DNA from: Enterobacteriaceae bacterium RIT714
GTDB taxonomy: Bacteria > Pseudomonadota > Gammaproteobacteria > Enterobacterales > Enterobacteriaceae
Reading direction: 5' to 3'
Assembly (NCBI GenBank): GCA_009668015.1
Contig: WJYB01000010.1
Coordinates: forward strand, 1 to 64,000
Length of the DNA stretch: 64,000 nt
Positions within the stretch are counted from its first letter, which is position 1; every line of letters starts with the position of its first letter. Below, in pieces: positions 46,656 to 56,416 of the stretch. The position numbers and the translations under genes were made by a program. Below the pieces are notes generated by a model. That model was not told where the DNA came from and did not search any database. It saw nothing but the letters and a program-made list of their open reading frames with translations.

Positions 46656-47462
46656 TTAGCGCTTCAGCGCGTCACTCAGTTCGTCACGCATATTTGCCAG
46701 CATCGCTTTCACGACACGCGGGTTACCGGCAACGATATTACCGCTCATCATGTAGTTATGACCGCCGGTGAAATCGCATACCAGTGCGCCAGCTTCACGG
46801 GCAATCAGCTCGCCTGCAGCAAAATCCCATGGTTTCAGCGCAATTTCGAAATAACCGTCAACGCGGCCAGCGGCCACGTAGGCCAGATCCAGTGCAGCAG
46901 AACCGGTGCGACGGAAATCCGCGCATTCGGTGTACAGTTTGCCGAGGATTTTCATGTAGGTCTGAGCGTGCTGTTTCGCCTTGAACGGGAAACCGGTCGC
47001 CAGAATAGTGCCATCCAGATCGCGAGAGTTGCTGCCGCGCAGACGGTAACCGTTCAACTGTGCGCCCTGACCACGGGTCGCGGTGAACAGTTCGTTACGC
47101 ATTGGATCGTAAACCACCGCCACTTCAGTGCGGCCTTTGATGCGTACAGCGATAGAAACAGAGAAATGAGGAAGACGTTTAACGAAGTTGGTGGTGCCAT
47201 CCAGTGGATCGATAACCCATTGAACATCCTGATCTTCGCCTGCGTGCTCACCGCTTTCTTCGGTGATGATGGTGTGCTGCGGGTAAGATTTGCGAATGGT
47301 TTCGATAATAATCGCTTCAGCGGCTTTATCGACGTTAGTCACAAAGTCATTGCTGCCTTTCTGGCTGGTTTCTACAGAATCTGGAGTTTCGTAGTGTTTG
47401 GCAATTACATTACCCGCCTTGCGCGCTGCGCGCACGGCGATGGTCAACATAGGATGTTGCAT
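46656..47462 (-). CDS. suhB: Inositol-1-monophosphatase / rRNA antitermination factor SuhB
   Basis: SuhB hydrolyses inositol monophosphate in vitro and joins the rRNA antitermination complex. The 268-residue protein has the Mg-binding motifs EESGEH and WVIDPLDGTTNFV, and PWDFAAGELIAREAG near the C-terminus. It is one residue longer than in E. coli (MQHPM versus MHPM). It diverges from trmJ, as in E. coli. Confidence 0.96.
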   Translation of the reverse strand: MQHPMLTIAVRAARKAGNVIAKHYETPDSVETSQKGSNDFVTNVDKAAEAIIIETIRKSYPQHTIITEESGEHAGEDQDVQWVIDPLDGTTNFVKRLPHFSVSIAVRIKGRTEVAVVYDPMRNELFTATRGQGAQLNGYRLRGSNSRDLDGTILATGFPFKAKQHAQTYMKILGKLYTECADFRRTGSAALDLAYVAAGRVDGYFEIALKPWDFAAGELIAREAGALVCDFTGGHNYMMSGNIVAGNPRVVKAMLANMRDELSDALKR

Positions 47463-47598
47463 CGGTTACTCTCACTGGATGTTAAAGAACAGGGAAACGA
47501 AAACGGCGCAGAGTATAGCAGCGAGTTCGGATCATGTCTCTCGTTTATGATAATATGTCGGAATATTCTTCATACACTGGCTTCAGACAAATCAAATT

Positions 47599-48336
47599 AT
47601 GCTGCAAAACATTCGAATCGTGCTGGTCGAAACATCGCACACCGGCAATATGGGCTCTGTTGCCCGCGCTATGAAAACCATGGGCTTAACCAATCTGTGG
47701 CTGGTGAATCCGCTGGTTAAACCGGACTCCCAGGCCATCGCACTGGCGGCCGGCGCCAGTGATGTCATCGGCAATGCGCAGATTGTGGACACGCTGGACG
47801 AAGCGCTGGCCGGGTGTAGTCTGGTGGTGGGCACCAGTGCGCGCTCCCGCACGCTGCCATGGCCAATGCTCGATCCGCGTGAATGTGGCCTGAAAAGCGT
47901 CGGTGAAGCCGAACATGCGCCGGTTGCGCTGGTCTTTGGCCGCGAGCGCGTTGGTCTGACAAACGATGAATTGCAGAAATGTCACTATCACGTGGCGATT
48001 GCCGCGAACCCGGAATACAGCTCGCTGAATCTGGCGATGGCGGTGCAGGTCATTGCGTACGAAGTTCGTATGGCCTGGCTGGCGACGCAGGAAAACAGTG
48101 AACGTCCTGCTGTCGAAGAAGAGACCCCGTATCCGCTGGTTGAAGATCTGGAGCGCTTTTACGGTCATCTGGAGCAAACGCTGCTCACAACCGGGTTTAT
48201 CCGCGCGTCACATCCGGGGCAGGTGATGAATAAGCTGCGCCGTCTGTTCACCCGCGCTCGTCCTGAAACTCAGGAGCTGAACATTTTGCGCGGTATGTTG
48301 GCCTCAATTATTGAGCAAAAAAACAAAGAACAATAA
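47599..48336 (+). CDS. trmJ: tRNA (cytidine/uridine-2'-O)-methyltransferase TrmJ
   Basis: TrmJ methylates the ribose of nucleotide 32 in several tRNAs. The 245-residue SPOUT enzyme has [19 protein letters not shown] at the N-terminus, the knot motifs [15 protein letters not shown] and [14 protein letters not shown], and a C-terminal extension. It is one residue shorter than E. coli TrmJ. It lies upstream of iscR in the same direction, the usual order. Confidence 0.96.
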   Translation: MLQNIRIVLVETSHTGNMGSVARAMKTMGLTNLWLVNPLVKPDSQAIALAAGASDVIGNAQIVDTLDEALAGCSLVVGTSARSRTLPWPMLDPRECGLKSVGEAEHAPVALVFGRERVGLTNDELQKCHYHVAIAANPEYSSLNLAMAVQVIAYEVRMAWLATQENSERPAVEEETPYPLVEDLERFYGHLEQTLLTTGFIRASHPGQVMNKLRRLFTRARPETQELNILRGMLASIIEQKNKEQ

Positions 48337-48353
48337 ACGGCACAGAAGGTTAA

Positions 48354-48403
48354 ATACCTGACTAAAACAGTCAAGTAAATAGTTGACCAATTTAGTCAGG
48401 AAT
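48354..48403 (+). promoter_or_regulatory. Tandem IscR type 1 sites of the isc promoter
   Basis: Two 25-bp sites lie end to end: 48354-48378 (ATACCTGACTAAAACAGTCA...) and 48379-48403 (ATAGTTGACCAATTTAGTCA...). Both fit the type 1 IscR motif ATAsyyGACtrwwwyAGTCrrsTAT. Cluster-loaded IscR bound here would repress its own operon. The -10 region is probably TATGCA near 48421, so the sites cover the -35 region and upstream. Confidence 0.88.
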
Positions 48404-48485
48404 GTCAGACTTGGCCCTGCTATGCAATACCCCCATTTTACAATAAAAAACCCCGGGCAGGGGCGAGTTTGAGGTTAAGTAAGAC

Positions 48486-48977
48486 ATGAGACTGACATCT
48501 AAAGGGCGTTATGCCGTGACCGCGATGCTGGACGTTGCGCTCAACTCCGAAGCGGGCCCGGTTCCGTTGGCAGATATTTCTGAACGTCAGGGAATTTCCC
48601 TGTCCTATCTGGAACAGCTGTTCTCCAGATTGCGTAAAAATGGACTGGTTTCCAGCGTTCGTGGCCCAGGCGGCGGTTATCTGCTTGGTAAAGACGCGGG
48701 TAGTATTGCAGTTGGTGAAGTTATCAGCGCTGTTGATGAGTCCGTTGACGCGACGCGTTGCCAGGGCAAAGGCGGTTGTCAGGGCGGCGATAAATGCCTG
48801 ACCCACGCGCTGTGGCGCGACCTGAGCGACCGTTTGACCGGCTTCCTGAACAACATCACCCTGGGTGAACTGGTTAATAACCAGGAAGTTCTGGATGTTT
48901 CTGGTCGCCAGCAAAGCCACGAAAACCAACGTAACAATCGCGCGCAAGACGCTATCGACGTTAAATTACGCGCCTAA
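48486..48977 (+). CDS. iscR: Iron-sulfur cluster regulator IscR
   Basis: IscR is an Rrf2-family regulator that represses the isc operon when it holds a [2Fe-2S] cluster and controls other genes as apo-protein. The 163-residue protein has a winged helix (residues 1-70) and the cluster ligands Cys92, Cys98, Cys104 with His107. It is the first gene of iscRSUA-hscBA-fdx-iscX. Confidence 0.97.
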   Translation: MRLTSKGRYAVTAMLDVALNSEAGPVPLADISERQGISLSYLEQLFSRLRKNGLVSSVRGPGGGYLLGKDAGSIAVGEVISAVDESVDATRCQGKGGCQGGDKCLTHALWRDLSDRLTGFLNNITLGELVNNQEVLDVSGRQQSHENQRNNRAQDAIDVKLRA

Positions 48978-49041
48978 TTTGCCCGTCATATTTCGTGCTG
49001 TAACACGAACTATTTAGGGCAAAAAATTATAAAGAATTTCA

Positions 49042-49105
49042 GAATCAGGCCGGGGCATCCGTTGCCCCGTGTACTCGGTCGTACATCCAGCCGGTAGCCT
49101 GATTC
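49042..49105 (+). promoter_or_regulatory. Structured iscR-iscS intergenic RNA (three-way junction)
   Basis: A 9-bp outer stem (GAATCAGGC 49042-49050 with GCCTGATTC 49097-49105) encloses two perfect hairpins: CGGGGCA/TGCCCCG (49051-49069) and TGTAC/GTACA (49070-49085). In E. coli a strong structure here protects the iscR fragment when the sRNA RyhB triggers decay of the downstream iscSUA mRNA; an iscRS RNA element is known from that region. Confidence 0.75.
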
Positions 49106-49140
49106 CTTGCATTGAAGCGATGTACGGAGTTTATAGAGCA

Positions 49141-50355
49141 ATGAAATTACCGATCTATCTCGATTACTCCGCAACCACGCCGGTGGACCCGCGTGTTGCC
49201 GAGAAAATGATGCAGTGTCTGACCCTGGACGGAAACTTTGGTAACCCAGCTTCCCGTTCTCACCGTTTTGGCTGGCATGCTGAAGAGGCGGTTGATATCG
49301 CCCGTAATCAGATTGCTGAGCTGGTTGGCGCCGATCCGCGTGAAATTGTTTTCACCTCCGGTGCAACCGAATCCGATAACCTGGCGATCAAAGGTGCGGC
49401 CAACTTCTATCAGAAAAAAGGCAAGCACATTATCACCAGCAAAACCGAACACAAAGCCGTGCTGGATACCTGCCGTCAGCTGGAGCGTGAAGGGTTTGAA
49501 GTGACCTATCTCGCCCCGCAGAGCAACGGTATTATCGATCTGAAAGAGCTCGAAGCGGCAATGCGCGATGACACGATTCTGGTGTCCATCATGCACGTGA
49601 ACAACGAAATCGGCGTGGTTCAGGATATCGCGACTATCGGCGAACTCTGCCGTTCGCGCGGCATTATCTTCCACGTTGACGCAACTCAGAGCGTGGGCAA
49701 ATTGCCTGTCGATTTGAGCCAGCTGAAAGTGGACCTGATGTCCTTCTCCGGCCACAAAATTTATGGCCCGAAAGGTATCGGCGCGCTGTACGTTCGTCGT
49801 AAACCACGTATTCGCATCGAAGCACAGATGCACGGCGGTGGTCACGAGCGCGGCATGCGTTCAGGGACTTTGCCTGTTCACCAGATCGTCGGCATGGGCG
49901 AAGCCTACCGTATCGCGAAAGAAGAGATGGAAACCGAGATGGCGCGTCTGCGCAGTCTGCGTAACCGTCTGTGGGACGGCGTGAAAGATATGGAAGAAGT
50001 CTATCTGAACGGCGATCTCGAGCAGGGCGCACCGAACATTCTCAACGTCAGCTTCAACTATGTTGAAGGCGAATCGCTGATTATGGCGCTGAAAGATCTG
50101 GCCGTCTCTTCTGGTTCTGCCTGTACTTCCGCAAGCCTTGAGCCATCCTACGTGCTGCGTGCACTGGGTATGACTGACGAGCTGGCTCACAGCTCAATCC
50201 GTTTCTCTTTAGGTCGCTTCACTACCGAAGAAGAGATTGACTACACCATCAAGCTGGTTCGTAACTCCATTGGCCGTCTGCGCGACCTTTCTCCACTGTG
50301 GGAAATGTTCAAACAGGGCGTGGATCTGAACAGCATTGAATGGTCACATCACTAA
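49141..50355 (+). CDS. iscS: Cysteine desulfurase IscS
   Basis: IscS takes sulfur from cysteine and hands it to IscU, ThiI, TusA and others. The 404-residue PLP enzyme has the Schiff-base Lys206 in [12 protein letters not shown] and the persulfide Cys328 in [14 protein letters not shown]. Length and sequence match E. coli. The ATG at 49141 is the conserved start; the longer frame from 49069 falls within the structured leader RNA. Confidence 0.98.
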   Translation: MKLPIYLDYSATTPVDPRVAEKMMQCLTLDGNFGNPASRSHRFGWHAEEAVDIARNQIAELVGADPREIVFTSGATESDNLAIKGAANFYQKKGKHIITSKTEHKAVLDTCRQLEREGFEVTYLAPQSNGIIDLKELEAAMRDDTILVSIMHVNNEIGVVQDIATIGELCRSRGIIFHVDATQSVGKLPVDLSQLKVDLMSFSGHKIYGPKGIGALYVRRKPRIRIEAQMHGGGHERGMRSGTLPVHQIVGMGEAYRIAKEEMETEMARLRSLRNRLWDGVKDMEEVYLNGDLEQGAPNILNVSFNYVEGESLIMALKDLAVSSGSACTSASLEPSYVLRALGMTDELAHSSIRFSLGRFTTEEEIDYTIKLVRNSIGRLRDLSPLWEMFKQGVDLNSIEWSHH

Positions 50356-50377
50356 TCGGTACGAAGGAGAATTCAAC

Positions 50378-50764
50378 ATGGCTTACAGCGAAAAAGTTAT
50401 TGATCATTACGAGAACCCACGCAACGTTGGCTCTTTCGACAACAGCGACGAAAGCGTTGGTAGCGGCATGGTTGGCGCCCCGGCGTGTGGCGACGTGATG
50501 AAGTTGCAGATCAAAGTCAACAATGAAGGTATCATTGAAGACGCGCGTTTCAAGACTTACGGTTGCGGTTCTGCTATCGCTTCCAGCTCCCTGGTCACCG
50601 AGTGGGTGAAGGGCAAGTCTCTGGACGAAGCACAGGCAATTAAAAATACCGATATTGCTGACGAACTCGAACTGCCACCGGTGAAAATTCACTGTTCTAT
50701 CCTGGCAGAAGACGCGATTAAAGCCGCCATTGCGGATTACAAAAGTAAACGTGAAGCAAAATAA
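50378..50764 (+). CDS. iscU: Iron-sulfur cluster scaffold IscU
   Basis: IscU assembles [2Fe-2S] and [4Fe-4S] clusters with sulfur from IscS. The 128-residue protein has the scaffold cysteines Cys37, Cys63 and Cys106, the key Asp39, and the HscA-recognition motif LPPVK (about 99-103). AAGGAG precedes the ATG. It is 22 bp after iscS. Confidence 0.98.
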   Translation: MAYSEKVIDHYENPRNVGSFDNSDESVGSGMVGAPACGDVMKLQIKVNNEGIIEDARFKTYGCGSAIASSSLVTEWVKGKSLDEAQAIKNTDIADELELPPVKIHCSILAEDAIKAAIADYKSKREAK

Positions 50765-50777
50765 TTGAGGTTTGAGT

Positions 50778-51101
50778 ATGTCGATTACCCTTAGCGACAG
50801 CGCTGCCGCGCGAGTAAGCTCCTTCCTGGAGAACCGTGGTAAAGGCTTTGGCCTGCGACTGGGCGTACGTACCTCCGGCTGTTCCGGTATGGCTTATGTA
50901 CTGGAATTTGTTGATGAACCGGCAAGCGATGACACCGTGTTTGAAGACAAAGGCGTGAAGGTAGTAGTCGATGGCAAGAGCCTGCAATTCCTTAACGGCA
51001 CTCAGCTGGACTTTGTCAAAGAAGGCCTTAACGAAGGGTTTAAATTTACCAACCCGAACGTGAAAGACGAGTGCGGTTGCGGCGAAAGCTTCCACGTTTA
51101 A
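50778..51101 (+). CDS. iscA: Iron-sulfur assembly protein IscA
   Basis: IscA is an A-type carrier needed for [4Fe-4S] enzymes. The 107-residue protein has the three conserved cysteines: Cys35 in TSGCSGMAY, and Cys99/Cys101 in ECGCGESF. The ATG at 50778 matches the E. coli start; a TTG two codons earlier is not needed. It is 13 bp after iscU. Confidence 0.98.
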   Translation: MSITLSDSAAARVSSFLENRGKGFGLRLGVRTSGCSGMAYVLEFVDEPASDDTVFEDKGVKVVVDGKSLQFLNGTQLDFVKEGLNEGFKFTNPNVKDECGCGESFHV

Positions 51102-51118
51102 TCGCGCGTCACCCGCAG

Positions 51119-51155
51119 ACCCCACCGCAGATACGCTGCGTGTGGGGTTTGTTTT
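51119..51155 (+). terminator. Intra-operon hairpin between iscA and hscB
   Basis: ACCCCAC/GTGGGGT and CGCAG/CTGCG form a two-part stem with one bulged T, followed by TTGTTTT. It looks like a partial terminator or a processing barrier that would lower expression of hscBA-fdx-iscX relative to iscSUA. Confidence 0.7.
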
Positions 51156-51178
51156 AATTGGCTAACCCTGAGATTGTT

Positions 51179-51694
51179 ATGGATTACTTCACCCTCTTTG
51201 GGTTGCCCGCCCAGTACCCGATCGATATCCAGGCCCTGACGGTTCGTTTTCAGGATCTGCAACGTCAATTCCATCCGGATAAATTCGCCAGCGGGTCTCA
51301 GGCGGAACAACTCGCTGCCGTTTCGCAATCAGCCACCATCAACCAGGCGTGGCAAACGCTGCGTAGCCCCTTAGCGCGCGCGGAATATTTGCTCTCGCTG
51401 CATGGTTTTGATTTGGCCAGTGAACAGCATACCGTACGCGACACCGCCTTCCTGATGGAACAGCTGGAGTTGCGCGAAGAGCTGGATGAGATCGAACAGG
51501 CAAAAGACGAAGCGCGTCTTGAAAGCTTTATCAAACGGGTGAAAGCGATGTTCGATACCCGTCATCAGCAGATGGTTGAACAACTGAATAACGAGACGTG
51601 GGATCTGGCGGCGGACACTGTACGCAAGCTGCGTTTTCTCGATAAACTGCGAAGCAGTGCTGAACAACTCGAAGAAAAGCTGCTCGATTTTTGA
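51179..51694 (+). CDS. hscB: Co-chaperone HscB
   Basis: HscB is the J-type co-chaperone that brings IscU to HscA. The 171-residue protein has an N-terminal J domain with HPD (32-34) and a C-terminal three-helix IscU-binding domain (about 85-171). The ATG at 51179 gives the E. coli length. It is 15 bp upstream of hscA. Confidence 0.97.
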   Translation: MDYFTLFGLPAQYPIDIQALTVRFQDLQRQFHPDKFASGSQAEQLAAVSQSATINQAWQTLRSPLARAEYLLSLHGFDLASEQHTVRDTAFLMEQLELREELDEIEQAKDEARLESFIKRVKAMFDTRHQQMVEQLNNETWDLAADTVRKLRFLDKLRSSAEQLEEKLLDF

Positions 51695-51709
51695 TTTTGG
51701 AAGCTTAAC

Positions 51710-53560
51710 ATGGCCTTATTACAAATTAGTGAGCCTGGTCTTAGCGCCGCACCGCACCAGCGTCGTCTGGCGGTGGGCATTGACTTAGGGACCACCAATT
51801 CCCTCGTGGCGACCGTTCGCAGCGGCCAGGCAGAAACGCTGGCAGACGCTGAAGGGCGTCATCTGCTGCCCTCTGTCGTCCACTATCAGCAACAGGGCCA
51901 CACCGTTGGCTTTGACGCGCGCGCTAACGCCGCGAAAGATCCGGCCAACACCATCAGCTCCGTGAAGCGAATGATGGGCCGCTCGCTGGCAGATATTCAA
52001 ACTCGCTATCCCCATCTGCCGTATCAGCTGCAGGCCAGTGTTAATGGCTTGCCGATGATTGCCACGCCAGCCGGTTTACTCAACCCGGTTCGCGTTTCGG
52101 CAGATATTCTGAAGGCTCTGGCGGCGCGGGCGACGGCCACGCTTGAAGGCGAGCTGGACGGCGTTGTGATCACCGTTCCGGCCTATTTCGACGACGCACA
52201 GCGTCAGGGGACGAAAGACGCTGCGCGTCTGGCGGGCCTGCATGTCCTGCGCTTGCTCAACGAACCGACCGCAGCCGCAATTGCTTACGGTCTGGATTCC
52301 GGTCAGGAAGGGGTAATCGCCGTTTACGATCTTGGCGGTGGCACCTTTGATATCTCCATTCTGCGTTTAAGCCGTGGCGTGTTTGAAGTGTTGGCGACGG
52401 GCGGCGATTCCGCTCTCGGCGGCGACGACTTCGACCACCTGCTGGCCGATTACATTCGCGAGCAGGCGGGTATTCCCGATCGCAGCGACGTGCGCGTTCA
52501 GCGCGAACTGCTGGATGCCGCTATCGACGCCAAAATTGTGCTTAGCGATGCCCAGTCAGTCACCGTTAACGTGGCGGGCTGGTGCGGCGAAATCACCCGT
52601 GAGCAGTTCAACGAACTGATTGCTGCGCTCGTAAAACGCACTCTGCTGGCCTGCCGTCGTGCGCTGAAAGACGCCAGCGTCGACGCGAGCGAGGTGCTGG
52701 AAGTGGTGATGGTCGGTGGTTCAACGCGCGTACCGCTGGTGCGTGAACGCGTGGGCGAATTCTTTGGCCGCACGCCGCTGACCTCTATCGATCCGGACAA
52801 AGTGGTGGCGATTGGCGCTGCGATTCAGGCGGATATCCTGGTCGGCAACAAGCCGGACAGCGAAATGCTGCTGCTCGATGTGATTCCGCTCTCTCTGGGG
52901 CTGGAGACCATGGGCGGTCTGGTTGAGAAAGTGATCCCGCGTAACACCACCATTCCGGTGGCGCGCGCGCAGGAGTTTACCACGTTTAAAGATGGTCAGA
53001 CGGCGATGTCCATCCACGTAATGCAGGGCGAGCGCGAGCTGGTTCAGGATTGCCGTTCGCTGGCGCGTTTTGCGCTGCGCGGTATTCCGGCGCTGCCTGC
53101 GGGCGGGGCGCATATTCGTGTCACCTTCCAGGTGGATGCGGATGGCTTGCTTAACGTGACGGCGATGGAAAAATCGACCGGGGTGGAATCATCTATCCAG
53201 GTGAAACCGTCTTACGGTCTGACGGATGGCGAAATCGCCTCCATGATTCAGGATTCAATGAGCTATGCCGAACAGGATGTGAAGGCGCGTATGCTGGCGG
53301 AACAAAAAGTTGAAGCCGCGCGCGTGCTGGAAAGTCTGAATGGCGCACTCACTGCTGATGCCGCGCTGCTAAGCGCCGCAGAGCGTCAGGTGATTGACGA
53401 CGCTGCCGCACATTTACGCGCGGTTGCCGATGGCGATGACGCTGACGCAATAGAACAAGCGATTAAAAACGTTGATAAACATACCCAGGACTTTGCCGCT
53501 CGCCGTATGGACAAATCTGTCCGTGTCGCGCTGAAAGGCCAGTCCGTGGACGAGGTTTAA
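51710..53560 (+). CDS. hscA: Hsp70-type chaperone HscA
   Basis: HscA releases clusters from IscU in an ATP-driven cycle. The 616-residue protein has the Hsp70 nucleotide-binding domain ([14 protein letters not shown] near 24, [14 protein letters not shown] near 204, [12 protein letters not shown]) and the substrate-binding domain from about residue 385. The length equals E. coli HscA. It is specific to the isc system by context. Confidence 0.98.
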   Translation: MALLQISEPGLSAAPHQRRLAVGIDLGTTNSLVATVRSGQAETLADAEGRHLLPSVVHYQQQGHTVGFDARANAAKDPANTISSVKRMMGRSLADIQTRYPHLPYQLQASVNGLPMIATPAGLLNPVRVSADILKALAARATATLEGELDGVVITVPAYFDDAQRQGTKDAARLAGLHVLRLLNEPTAAAIAYGLDSGQEGVIAVYDLGGGTFDISILRLSRGVFEVLATGGDSALGGDDFDHLLADYIREQAGIPDRSDVRVQRELLDAAIDAKIVLSDAQSVTVNVAGWCGEITREQFNELIAALVKRTLLACRRALKDASVDASEVLEVVMVGGSTRVPLVRERVGEFFGRTPLTSIDPDKVVAIGAAIQADILVGNKPDSEMLLLDVIPLSLGLETMGGLVEKVIPRNTTIPVARAQEFTTFKDGQTAMSIHVMQGERELVQDCRSLARFALRGIPALPAGGAHIRVTFQVDADGLLNVTAMEKSTGVESSIQVKPSYGLTDGEIASMIQDSMSYAEQDVKARMLAEQKVEAARVLESLNGALTADAALLSAAERQVIDDAAAHLRAVADGDDADAIEQAIKNVDKHTQDFAARRMDKSVRVALKGQSVDEV

Positions 53561-53561
53561 T

Positions 53562-53897
53562 ATGCCAAAGATTGTTTTTCTGCCTCATGCGGACCTCTGT
53601 CCGGATGGCGCAGTTCTGGAAGCTGAGACCGGCGAAACCATTCTCGACGTTGCCCTGCGCAACGGTATTGAAGTGGAACACGCCTGTGAAAAATCCTGTG
53701 CCTGCACCACCTGCCACTGCATCGTGCGTGAAGGTTTTGACTCCCTCGCGGAAAGCACCGAAGACGAAGACGACATGCTGGATAAAGCATGGGGTCTGGA
53801 GCCGGACAGCCGTCTGAGCTGTCAGGCGCGCGTGACCGATGAAGATCTGGTGGTCGAAATCCCGCGTTACACTATCAACCATGCGCGCGAGCATTAA
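53562..53897 (+). CDS. fdx: [2Fe-2S] ferredoxin of the isc operon
   Basis: Fdx supplies electrons to cluster assembly on IscU. The 111-residue adrenodoxin-type ferredoxin has cluster ligands in [10 protein letters not shown] (Cys42, Cys48, Cys51) and Cys87 in LSCQARV. It starts one base after the hscA stop, so the two are translationally linked. Confidence 0.97.
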   Translation: MPKIVFLPHADLCPDGAVLEAETGETILDVALRNGIEVEHACEKSCACTTCHCIVREGFDSLAESTEDEDDMLDKAWGLEPDSRLSCQARVTDEDLVVEIPRYTINHAREH

Positions 53898-53908
53898 CAG
53901 GGGGTAGT

Positions 53909-54112
53909 ATGGGACTGAAGTGGACCGACAGCCGTGAAATCGGCGAGGCGCTGTACGACGCTAACCCGGATCTCGATCCAAAGACCGTGCGATTCACCGA
54001 TATGCATCAGTGGATCTGCGATCTGGAAGATTTTGACGACGATCCCAGCGCATCCAATGAAAAAATTCTGGAGGCGATTCTGTTAGTCTGGTTAGATGAA
54101 GCAGACGTTTAG
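53909..54112 (+). CDS. iscX: IscX (frataxin-like modulator of IscS)
   Basis: IscX is a small acidic protein that binds IscS and iron and tunes sulfur transfer. The 67-residue protein has the conserved [15 protein letters not shown] start and the acidic [20 protein letters not shown] segment. It is 11 bp after fdx and is usually the last isc gene. Confidence 0.96.
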   Translation: MGLKWTDSREIGEALYDANPDLDPKTVRFTDMHQWICDLEDFDDDPSASNEKILEAILLVWLDEADV

Positions 54113-54128
54113 CGCAAAGAAATATCAT

Positions 54129-54157
54129 ACGGGCTGCCTTCTCTGGCGGCCCGTTTG
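54129..54157 (+). terminator. Weak hairpin between iscX and pepB
   Basis: ACGGGCTGCC and GGCGGCCCGT form a 10-bp stem (one G-T pair) followed by only TTT. It probably gives partial termination of the isc transcript before pepB. Confidence 0.6.
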
Positions 54158-54182
54158 CTAATTGCTAATAAGGATAAATAAA

Positions 54183-55469
54183 ATGACCGAAGCGATGAAG
54201 ATTACGCTCTCGACTCAGCCTGCGGATGCACGCTGGGGTGAGAAAGCCACCTATAGCATTAACAACGATGGCATTACCCTCCATCTGAACGACACCGACG
54301 ATTTGGGCCTGATCCAGCGCGCCGCGCGTAAAATCGACGGGCTGGGCATTAAGCACGTTACGCTTGCAGGCGAAGGCTGGAATACCGATCGCAGCTGGGC
54401 GTTCTGGGCCGGTTATAAAGGTCCAAAAGGCACGCGTAAGATTGAGTGGGCAAACCTGGATGAATCCGCTCAGAAAGAGCTGGAAAACCGTCTGACTATC
54501 ATCGACTGGGTGCGCGATACCATCAATGCTCCGGCAGAAGAGCTGGGTCCGGAACAGCTGGCGCAGCGCGCGGTCGATCTGCTGTGTAAGGTCGCAGGCG
54601 ATAAAATGTCTTATCGCATTACCAAAGGTGAAGATCTGCGCGAACAAAATTACATGGGGATCCACACCGTAGGCCGCGGTTCTGAGCGTCCGCCAGTGCT
54701 GCTGGCACTGGATTACAACCCAACCGGCGATAAACAAGCGCCGGTGTACGCATGCCTGGTCGGCAAAGGGATCACTTTCGATACCGGCGGCTACAGCCTG
54801 AAACAAAGTGCGTTCATGGATTCCATGAAATCCGATATGGGCGGCGCGGCCACCATTACGGGCGCGCTGGCATTTGCCATCACCCGTGGTCTGAACAAGC
54901 GTGTGAAACTGTATCTGTGCTGTGCAGACAACATGGTCAGCGGCAATGCGTTCAAGCTGGGCGATATCATTCGCTACCGTAACGGCAAAAACGTTGAAGT
55001 GATGAACACCGATGCGGAAGGTCGTCTGGTACTGGCTGATGGCCTGATTGATGCCTCTGCGCAGAAACCTGAGCTGATCATTGATATGGCGACGCTGACC
55101 GGTGCAGCGAAAACCGCGTTGGGTAACGATTACCACGCGCTGTTCAGCTTTGACGATAAGCTGGCTGCCCGTCTTCTGGCGAGCGCTGCGCAAGAGAACG
55201 AGCCTTTCTGGCGTCTGCCGCTGGCGGAGTTCCATCGTAGCCAGCTGCCGTCCAACTTTGCCGAGCTAAACAACACCGCAAGCGCTGCCTATCCGGCGGG
55301 TGCAAGCACGGCGGCAGGTTTCCTGTCCCACTTTGTTGAAAATTACCGTGAAGGCTGGCTGCATATCGACTGTTCAGCCACCTACCGTAAAGCCGCAGTT
55401 GAGCAGTGGTCCGCTGGGGCAACCGGTCTTGGCGTGCGCACCATTGCGAACCTGCTGACCGCAGAGTAA
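54183..55469 (+). CDS. pepB: Peptidase B (leucyl-aminopeptidase family)
   Basis: PepB is a cytoplasmic M17 aminopeptidase with broad specificity that includes acidic N-termini. The 428-residue protein has the di-metal motif [13 protein letters not shown] and the [13 protein letters not shown] segment with active-site Lys and Asp. It is one residue longer than in E. coli. The ATG at 54183 gives the conserved start [10 protein letters not shown]. It may be partly cotranscribed with the isc operon. Confidence 0.96.
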   Translation: MTEAMKITLSTQPADARWGEKATYSINNDGITLHLNDTDDLGLIQRAARKIDGLGIKHVTLAGEGWNTDRSWAFWAGYKGPKGTRKIEWANLDESAQKELENRLTIIDWVRDTINAPAEELGPEQLAQRAVDLLCKVAGDKMSYRITKGEDLREQNYMGIHTVGRGSERPPVLLALDYNPTGDKQAPVYACLVGKGITFDTGGYSLKQSAFMDSMKSDMGGAATITGALAFAITRGLNKRVKLYLCCADNMVSGNAFKLGDIIRYRNGKNVEVMNTDAEGRLVLADGLIDASAQKPELIIDMATLTGAAKTALGNDYHALFSFDDKLAARLLASAAQENEPFWRLPLAEFHRSQLPSNFAELNNTASAAYPAGASTAAGFLSHFVENYREGWLHIDCSATYRKAAVEQWSAGATGLGVRTIANLLTAE

Positions 55470-55477
55470 TTGTTGCC

Positions 55478-55598
55478 CCTCACCCCAGCCCTCTCCCCAA
55501 AGGGGAGAGGGTGTTAAAATTCCCTCACCCCAGCCCTCTTCTCAAAGAGGAGAGGGTGTTAAATTCCCTCTCCCTTTGGAAAGAGGGGGGATGAGGGG
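55478..55598. repeat. Triple hairpin repeat between pepB and sseB
   Basis: Two direct copies of an about 45-nt unit (55478-55520 and 55523-55565, CCCTCACCCCAGCCCTCT...AAA...AGAGGGTG) are followed by an inverted third copy (55567-55598). Each forms a GC-rich hairpin around a central AAA. Stem changes between copies are paired (CCCC/GGGG in unit 1, TCTC/GAGG in unit 2), so the structure rather than the sequence is kept. Confidence 0.8.
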
Positions 55599-55620
55599 AA
55601 AAGCACCATCTGGAATAACT

Positions 55621-56397
55621 ATGTCCGAAGCCAAAAATGAATTAGAAACCCTGCTGGAGCAGGCGGCCACTGAGCCAGCCCACCGTCCGGCATTTTTCCG
55701 CACGCTGCTGGAGTCGACCGTTTGGGTTCCCGGTACGGCGGCGGAAGGTGAACAGGTTGTTGAGGATAGCGCACTGGATCTTCTGCACTGGGAAAAGGAT
55801 GATGGCACCTCGGTGATCCCGTTCTTTACCTCGCTGGAAGCGTTACAGAAAGCGGTGGAAGATGAACAGGCCTTTGTCGTGATGCCTGTGCGCACGCTGT
55901 TTGAGATGACGCTCGGCGAGACTCTGTTCCTGAACGCAAAACTGCCGACCGGAAAGGAATTTACCCCGCGTGAGATCAGTCATCTGATTGGTGAAGAGGG
56001 AAATCCGCTCAGTACGCAAGAGGTGCTGGAAGGCGGCGAGACGCTGTTGCTGTCAGAAGTGGCCGAGCCTCCGGCGCAGATGATTGACTCTCTCACCACG
56101 CTGTTCAAAACCATCAAGCCCGTGAAGCGCGCGTTTCTTTGCTCGATTAAAGAGAGCGCCGATGAGCAACCCATTTTGCTGATAGGTATTGAAGCGGATG
56201 GTGATATTGATGAAATTATCCAGGCCGCGGGCAGCGTTGCAACCGACACGCTTCCTGGGGATGAGCCGATTGATATCTGCCGGGTAGTTAAAGGTGAAAA
56301 GGGCATCAGCCATTTCATCACCGAGCACATTACCCCGTTCTATGAGCGCCGTTGGGGCGGATTCCTGCGCGATCTCAAAACCAACCGCATTATCTGA
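55621..56397 (+). CDS. sseB: SseB-family protein
   Basis: SseB was named as a serine-sensitivity enhancer in E. coli; its molecular role is unknown. The 258-residue cytoplasmic protein has an N-terminal SseB domain (about 10-130, HRPAFFRTLLESTVWVPG, VMPVRTLFEM) and a C-terminal SseB domain (about 150-255, PVKRAFLCSIKE). The length equals E. coli SseB. The ATG at 55621 lies just after the hairpin repeats; the longer frame would be encoded by the third repeat copy. It should not be confused with the Salmonella SPI-2 SseB. Confidence 0.9.
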   Translation: MSEAKNELETLLEQAATEPAHRPAFFRTLLESTVWVPGTAAEGEQVVEDSALDLLHWEKDDGTSVIPFFTSLEALQKAVEDEQAFVVMPVRTLFEMTLGETLFLNAKLPTGKEFTPREISHLIGEEGNPLSTQEVLEGGETLLLSEVAEPPAQMIDSLTTLFKTIKPVKRAFLCSIKESADEQPILLIGIEADGDIDEIIQAAGSVATDTLPGDEPIDICRVVKGEKGISHFITEHITPFYERRWGGFLRDLKTNRII

Positions 56398-56416
56398 TAG
56401 CGTACGGGGTGAGCAC

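Noticed and set aside
46758..47720. 320-codon open frame on the plus strand across suhB and into trmJ
   Set aside because: It is antisense to conserved suhB and out of frame with trmJ; the residue composition is that of a shadow frame.
54165..55235. 356-codon open frame on the minus strand opposite pepB
   Set aside because: It is fully antisense to conserved pepB, has no family features and no ribosome-binding site.
55576..55620. N-terminal extension of sseB encoded by the third hairpin repeat
   Set aside because: The extension is not conserved, comes from repeat DNA, and the ATG at 55621 gives the same start as E. coli SseB.
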